A DNA stretch of 38,504 nucleotides. Origin: Steroidobacteraceae bacterium (GTDB taxonomy: Bacteria > Pseudomonadota > Gammaproteobacteria > Steroidobacterales > Steroidobacteraceae). This document shows positions 34,978 through 38,504 of this stretch, piece after piece. Every line of letters begins with the position of its first letter. Position 1 is the stretch's first letter. The stretch is from assembly GCA_019187495.1 (NCBI GenBank), contig JABAQN010000013.1, forward strand, positions 1 through 38,504, written 5' to 3'. Under the pieces are notes generated by a model that saw nothing but the letters and a program-made list of their open reading frames with translations, was not told the DNA's origin and did no database searches. The position numbers were made by a program, and so were the translations under genes.

Positions 34978-35346
34978 TCAGATCACTTCCGGGGCGAGCG
35001 AAATGATCTTCATGAACTGCTGCGTACGCAGCTCGCGCGTGACGGGCCCGAAGATGCGGGTGCCGATCGGCTCGAGCTTGTTGGTCAGCAGCACCGCCGC
35101 GTTGCCGTCGAAGCGGATCAGCGAGCCGTCGCCGCGCCGCACGCCCTTCCTGGTGCGCACGACCACCGCGTCGTAGACCTCGCCCTTCTTGACCTTGCCG
35201 CGCGGGATCGCGTCCTTGACGCTCACCTTGATCACGTCGCCCACCGACGCATAGCGGCGGCGCGTGCCGCCGAGCACCTTGATGCACATCAGCGTGCGCG
35301 CGCCGCTGTTGTCGGCGGCATTCAGCATCGTGCGGAGCTGGATCAT
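34978..35346 (-). CDS. rplN: 50S ribosomal protein L14
   Basis: L14 lies at the subunit interface next to the 3' end region of the ribosome, contacting 16S helix 14 and L19. The 122 residues start [20 protein letters not shown] and include [35 protein letters not shown] and the end [17 protein letters not shown]. The ATG at 35346 overlaps the rpsQ stop by four bases (ATGA). It is the first gene of the classical spc operon, here continuous with the S10 operon. Confidence 0.97.
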   Translation of the reverse strand: MIQLRTMLNAADNSGARTLMCIKVLGGTRRRYASVGDVIKVSVKDAIPRGKVKKGEVYDAVVVRTRKGVRRGDGSLIRFDGNAAVLLTNKLEPIGTRIFGPVTRELRTQQFMKIISLAPEVI

Positions 35347-35624
35347 GGGTTGCGGCCTCCCGAACGCTCGAGCACCTCGACCAGGCGCCAGGACTTGCGG
35401 CGCGACATCGGCCGGCACGGCGCGATCGACACCCGGTCGCCCTCGCGCGAGTCGCCGTTCTCGTCGTGCGCCAGCAGTTTGGTCGTGCGGCGGATGTACT
35501 TGCCGTACGTCGGATGCTTCACGAGCCGCTCGATCTCGACGGCGATCGTCTTCTGCATCTTGTTGCTGACGACCCGGCCCGTCAGGACCCGGGTGCCCTT
35601 CACATTGACTGCTGCTTCGCTCAT
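35343..35624 (-). CDS. rpsQ: 30S ribosomal protein S17
   Basis: S17 is a primary 16S-binding protein with an OB-fold. The 93-residue protein has [33 protein letters not shown] and the RNA-binding loop [31 protein letters not shown]. It overlaps rpmC upstream and rplN downstream by four bases each, so the three are translationally coupled. It is about nine residues longer than the E. coli protein, at both ends. Confidence 0.97.
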   Translation of the reverse strand: MSEAAVNVKGTRVLTGRVVSNKMQKTIAVEIERLVKHPTYGKYIRRTTKLLAHDENGDSREGDRVSIAPCRPMSRRKSWRLVEVLERSGGRNP

Positions 35625-35824
35625 TTCCTGCCTCCAGCGACCGCCGCCTCGCGCATCACCGTCTTCAGGCGCGCGATCGACTTGCGGACCTTGCCGAACT
35701 GGTCGGGCTTGGCGCCCTGGCCGGTGGCGCGCTGCATGCGCAGCGCGAACTGCTCCCGGCGCAGCTTCAGCAGCTCGTCCTTCAACTCCGCGGCCGACTT
35801 CGCCCGCAGCTGTTTCGCATCCAT
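35621..35824 (-). CDS. rpmC: 50S ribosomal protein L29
   Basis: L29 is a small helical hairpin protein at the exit tunnel, next to L23, where trigger factor and SRP dock. The 67 residues are [20 protein letters not shown], a central turn, and the end [20 protein letters not shown]. It shares one base with the rplP stop (TGATG) and overlaps rpsQ by four bases. The length is normal. Confidence 0.96.
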   Translation of the reverse strand: MDAKQLRAKSAAELKDELLKLRREQFALRMQRATGQGAKPDQFGKVRKSIARLKTVMREAAVAGGRK

Positions 35825-36237
35825 CAGCGCACCTGCCGTTTCACGAACGAGGTCGGCACCGAGAGCTTGGCGCCGGCGAGGCGGAATGCCTCGCGCGCGG
35901 TCTGCTCGTCGACGCCTTCCATCTCGAAGAGCACCTTGCCGGGCAGCACCTTCGCCACCCAGTACTCGACGTTGCCCTTGCCGCTGCCCATGCGGACCTC
36001 GAGCGGCTTCTTGCTGATCGGCACGTCGGGAAACACGCGCACCCAGATCTGCCCGCCACGCTTGACGTGGCGCGCCATGGCGCGGCGCGCCGCCTCGATT
36101 TCGCGCGCCGTCATGCGCGCGCGTCCGGTCGCCTTCAGGCCGTATTCGCCGAAGGCGACGCCCGCACCACGATGCGCGAGGCCGGTGTTGCGGCCCTTGA
36201 ACATCTTGCGGTACTTGGTTCGTTTTGGTTGCAACAT
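35824..36237 (-). CDS. rplP: 50S ribosomal protein L16
   Basis: L16 stabilises the peptidyl transferase centre and A-site tRNA; an arginine near residue 81 is hydroxylated in some bacteria. The 137-residue protein begins [24 protein letters not shown] and includes [30 protein letters not shown]. The ATG at 36237 lies seven bases after rpsC. No hydroxylase gene is in the window. Confidence 0.97.
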   Translation of the reverse strand: MLQPKRTKYRKMFKGRNTGLAHRGAGVAFGEYGLKATGRARMTAREIEAARRAMARHVKRGGQIWVRVFPDVPISKKPLEVRMGSGKGNVEYWVAKVLPGKVLFEMEGVDEQTAREAFRLAGAKLSVPTSFVKRQVR

Positions 36238-36244
36238 GATTGCT

Positions 36245-36982
36245 TCAGCCCGTGGCCTGGGTCTCGGCACCCGCCGCCGGCTGCGCCGGAGGCGCTGCCG
36301 TCGCCGTTGCCGCCTCGTCCTGCGGCGCCGCCTCGAGTTCCGCCTTGTCGAAGATCTCGCCCTTGAAGATCCACACCTTCACGCCGATCACGCCGTAGGT
36401 GGTGTGGGCCTCGCCAAAGCCGTAGTCGATGTCGGCGCGGAACGTGTGCAGCGGAATGCGGCCCTCGCGGCTCCACTCCGTGCGCGCGATCTCGCCGCCG
36501 TTCAGGCGGCCCGAGACGCGCACCTTGACGCCGAGCGCGCCGCTGCGCATGGTGCTCATCACCGCGCGCTTCATCGCGCGGCGGAACATCACGCGCTTCT
36601 CGATCTGCTGCGCGATGCCGTCCGCCACGAGCTGCGCGTCGAGCTCGGGCTTCCTGATCTCGGCGATGTTCAGGCGCACGTCGACGGTGGGCAGCCCGAG
36701 CAGCTTCGCGGTCTCCTGGCGCAGCTTCTCGATGTCCTCGCCCTTCTTGCCGATCACGATGCCCGGACGCGCGGTCTGGATCGTGATGTTGACGCGCCGC
36801 GCGGCGCGCTCGATCTGGATGCGGCTGACCGAGGCTTCGGCGAGCTTCTTGCGCAGGAACTCGCGCACCCGGTAGTCGGTATGGATGTGCTGCGGGAACT
36901 GCTTCCTGCCCGCGTACCACTTCGACGACCAGTCGCGCGTGATGCCGAGGCGGATGCCGACCGGATTGACTTTCTGACCCAT
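36245..36982 (-). CDS. rpsC: 30S ribosomal protein S3
   Basis: S3 lies at the mRNA entry pore with S4 and S5 and helps unwind mRNA. The 245-residue protein has the KH domain with the GXXG loop ([17 protein letters not shown]) and a C-terminal domain ending [16 protein letters not shown]. After that an Ala/Pro/Gln-rich tail of about 25 residues ([19 protein letters not shown]) makes it a dozen residues longer than in E. coli. The start [15 protein letters not shown] is the family start. Confidence 0.97.
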   Translation of the reverse strand: MGQKVNPVGIRLGITRDWSSKWYAGRKQFPQHIHTDYRVREFLRKKLAEASVSRIQIERAARRVNITIQTARPGIVIGKKGEDIEKLRQETAKLLGLPTVDVRLNIAEIRKPELDAQLVADGIAQQIEKRVMFRRAMKRAVMSTMRSGALGVKVRVSGRLNGGEIARTEWSREGRIPLHTFRADIDYGFGEAHTTYGVIGVKVWIFKGEIFDKAELEAAPQDEAATATAAPPAQPAAGAETQATG

Positions 36983-36986
36983 GCGC

Positions 36987-37328
36987 TCAGTCCTTCTTGC
37001 CGTCGCTGACCGCGATCGTGATGTGGCTGTTGCGCTTCACGATGCGCGTGCCGCGCCCCTTGGCGCGCGCGGCGAAACGCTTCAATACCGGCGCGGTATC
37101 GACTTCGATGCGCGCCACCTTCAATTCGTCGACGTCGGCGCCGTGGTTGTGCTCCGCGTTCGCGATCGCCGACTCGAGCACCTTGCGCACGAGCCCCGCG
37201 CCCTTCTTCGGCATGAACTTCAGCTGCGCGATCGCATTGCCGACCGGCTGGCCGCGCACCACGTCGGCGACGAGGCGGCACTTCTGCGGCGAGATGCGCG
37301 CGTGGCGCAGTTTGGCGGTGACCTGCAT
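36987..37328 (-). CDS. rplV: 50S ribosomal protein L22
   Basis: L22 lines the nascent-peptide exit tunnel with its extended beta-hairpin, the site of macrolide resistance changes. The 113-residue protein begins [20 protein letters not shown] and its loop is [32 protein letters not shown]. No deletion in the hairpin is obvious. It lies four bases before rpsC and two after rpsS. Confidence 0.97.
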   Translation of the reverse strand: MQVTAKLRHARISPQKCRLVADVVRGQPVGNAIAQLKFMPKKGAGLVRKVLESAIANAEHNHGADVDELKVARIEVDTAPVLKRFAARAKGRGTRIVKRNSHITIAVSDGKKD

Positions 37329-37330
37329 CG

Positions 37331-37612
37331 TTAAGCTCCTGCCTCGGCCTTGCGCGCGCCGCCGTGCGCCTTGAAGGTGCGCGTCGGGGCGAACTCGCCG
37401 AGCTTGTGCCCGACCATGTTTTCCGTGACCAGCACGGGAATGTGCTGCCGGCCGTTGTGGACGGCGATCGTGAGGCCGACCATGTCGGGGGTCACCATCG
37501 AGCGGCGCGACCAGGTCTTGATCGGCTTGCGGTCGTTCTTCGCGACCGCGGTCGCGACCTTCTTCGCGAGGTGCAGGTCGATGAACGGACCCTTCTTCAG
37601 TGAGCGTGGCAT
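37331..37612 (-). CDS. rpsS: 30S ribosomal protein S19
   Basis: S19 pairs with S13 in the 30S head. The 93 residues begin [27 protein letters not shown], include [28 protein letters not shown] and end [20 protein letters not shown]. The ATG at 37612 is fixed by homology; the longer frame is antisense-like sequence inside rplB. It is 14 bases after rplB and two bases before rplV. Confidence 0.97.
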   Translation of the reverse strand: MPRSLKKGPFIDLHLAKKVATAVAKNDRKPIKTWSRRSMVTPDMVGLTIAVHNGRQHIPVLVTENMVGHKLGEFAPTRTFKAHGGARKAEAGA

Positions 37613-37626
37613 GCTGTTCTCGCCTC

Positions 37627-38463
37627 TCAGCGGATCTTGTTCGTACGGCGCTGCACGATCATGTTGCTCGTGCGCTTGTTGGTGCGGGTCTTCTTGCCCT
37701 TGGTCTGCCAGCCCCACGGCGACACCGGGTGCGGGTTGCCCTGGCCGGGCTTGCCCTCGCCACCGCCGTGCGGGTGATCGACCGGATTCATCACGACGCC
37801 GCGCACCGTCGGGCGCACGCCGCGCCAGCGCTTCGCGCCGGCCTTGCCGTATTTGCGCAGGCTGTGCTCGTCATTGCTGACTTCGCCGATCGTCGCGCGG
37901 CAGTCGATGTGCACCTTGCGCGTCTCGGTCGACTTCATGCGGATGTAGGCGTGCAGCCCTTCGCGGGCGGTGAACTGCACCGAGCCGCCGGCGCTGCGCG
38001 CGAGCTGGCCGCCCTTGCCCGGCTTCAGCTCCACGTTGTGCACGGTGGTGCCGACCGGGATGTGGCGCAGCGGCAGCGCGTTGCCCGGCTTGATCGGCGA
38101 ATCGACGCCCGAGCGCACTTCGTCGCCGATCGCGAGGCCCTTCGGCGCCAGGATGTAGCGACGCTCGCCGTCGGCATATTTCACGAGCGCGATGTGTCCG
38201 GTGCGGTTCGGATCGTACTCGACGCGCTCCACCACGCCCTGGATGCCGTCCTTGTCGCGCTTCCAGTCGATGATCCGGTACTTCTGCCGCGAGCCGCCGC
38301 CATGGTGGCGCGTGGTGATGCGGCCCTGGTTGTTGCGGCCGGCCTGCTTTTTCTGCTTCGTGGTGAGCGGCTCGTAAGGCCCGCCCTTCCACAGCTGCGA
38401 CTTGTCGATCTTGACGACGAAACGCGTGCCAGGCGACGTCGGCTTCATCTTGATGAGCGCCAT
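37627..38463 (-). CDS. rplB: 50S ribosomal protein L2
   Basis: L2 is required for peptidyl transferase activity and subunit joining. The 278-residue protein starts [20 protein letters not shown] and has the OB/SH3 core and the conserved C-terminal loop [21 protein letters not shown], with the universally conserved histidine near the active site. It ends in a basic tail ([18 protein letters not shown]). It sits between rplW and rpsS in the S10-type order. Confidence 0.97.
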   Translation of the reverse strand: MALIKMKPTSPGTRFVVKIDKSQLWKGGPYEPLTTKQKKQAGRNNQGRITTRHHGGGSRQKYRIIDWKRDKDGIQGVVERVEYDPNRTGHIALVKYADGERRYILAPKGLAIGDEVRSGVDSPIKPGNALPLRHIPVGTTVHNVELKPGKGGQLARSAGGSVQFTAREGLHAYIRMKSTETRKVHIDCRATIGEVSNDEHSLRKYGKAGAKRWRGVRPTVRGVVMNPVDHPHGGGEGKPGQGNPHPVSPWGWQTKGKKTRTNKRTSNMIVQRRTNKIR

Positions 38464-38474
38464 GATTCCTGTCC

Positions 38475-38504
38475 TTACGCCTTCGGCTTCGCTTCGAGGT
38501 CGAT
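38475..38504 (-). CDS. rplW: 50S ribosomal protein L23, C-terminal fragment (cut by window edge)
   Basis: Only the last nine codons and a TAA stop are inside the window; they read IDLEAKPKA. The stop is 11 bases upstream of the rplB ATG. The identity rests on the conserved S10-operon order rplC-rplD-rplW-rplB, since the sequence is too short to judge on its own. L23 forms the exit-tunnel docking site for trigger factor and SRP. Confidence 0.6.
   Translation of the reverse strand: MDLEAKPKA

Overview
The window is a high-GC chromosomal segment with almost no non-coding DNA, and it reads as the genome of a gammaproteobacterium. The evidence is a complete spc/alpha ribosomal operon in the standard gene order, a miaB-phoH-ybeY operon, UvrA and SSB of the proteobacterial type, a zinc-free S14, and a divergent or convergent gene layout typical of that class. 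A Xanthomonadales/Steroidobacterales/Nevskiales-like lineage would fit, but the genus cannot be fixed from the sequence alone.

Layout. (1) 1-2422, minus strand: miaB-phoH-ybeY (tRNA modification and rRNA maturation), with ybeY cut by the window edge. A perfect 19-base palindrome lies in the gap upstream of miaB. (2) 2515-4188, minus: an FmdE-like protein, ssb and a VOC-fold protein. (3) 4277-5745, plus: a Tat-exported molybdenum sulfite-oxidase-type enzyme followed by a small periplasmic cytochrome c (SorA/SorB-like). (4) 6012-8245: a DUF924 protein, an exported DUF2891 protein and a Gre-like factor that seems to lack the acidic coiled-coil tip motif. (5) 8242-19363: the most unusual part. 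It holds a membrane protein, a 991-residue exported DUF11-repeat protein, two further exported DUF11-type proteins read divergently, and a roughly 1,710-residue envelope protein that joins DUF11 and SdrD_B-like domains to a long predicted outer-membrane beta-barrel. (6) 19367-20107: an exported protein that looks like a lipoprotein but has lost its lipobox cysteine. (7) 20241-23869, plus: uvrA, an AhpD-like carboxymuconolactone decarboxylase and an HPF/RaiA-like protein. (8) 23878-26682: a GNAT acetyltransferase, an alanine-rich hendecad-repeat lipoprotein, pepQ and mscL. (9) 26752-38504, minus: a strong intrinsic terminator and the ribosomal operon, from rplQ back to the last codons of rplW, including secY, rpmJ and rpoA.

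How it fits together. The housekeeping blocks at both ends (rplQ ... uvrA ... ssb) echo a conserved gammaproteobacterial neighbourhood. About 16 kb between ssb and uvrA looks like accessory content. Within it, 9308-19363 is the best candidate for an undescribed system. Three exported proteins built from or ending in DUF11-type modules lie beside one giant barrel-containing protein that carries the same kind of module, which suggests a cell-surface assembly. Its function is inference; no experimental or database check was possible here.
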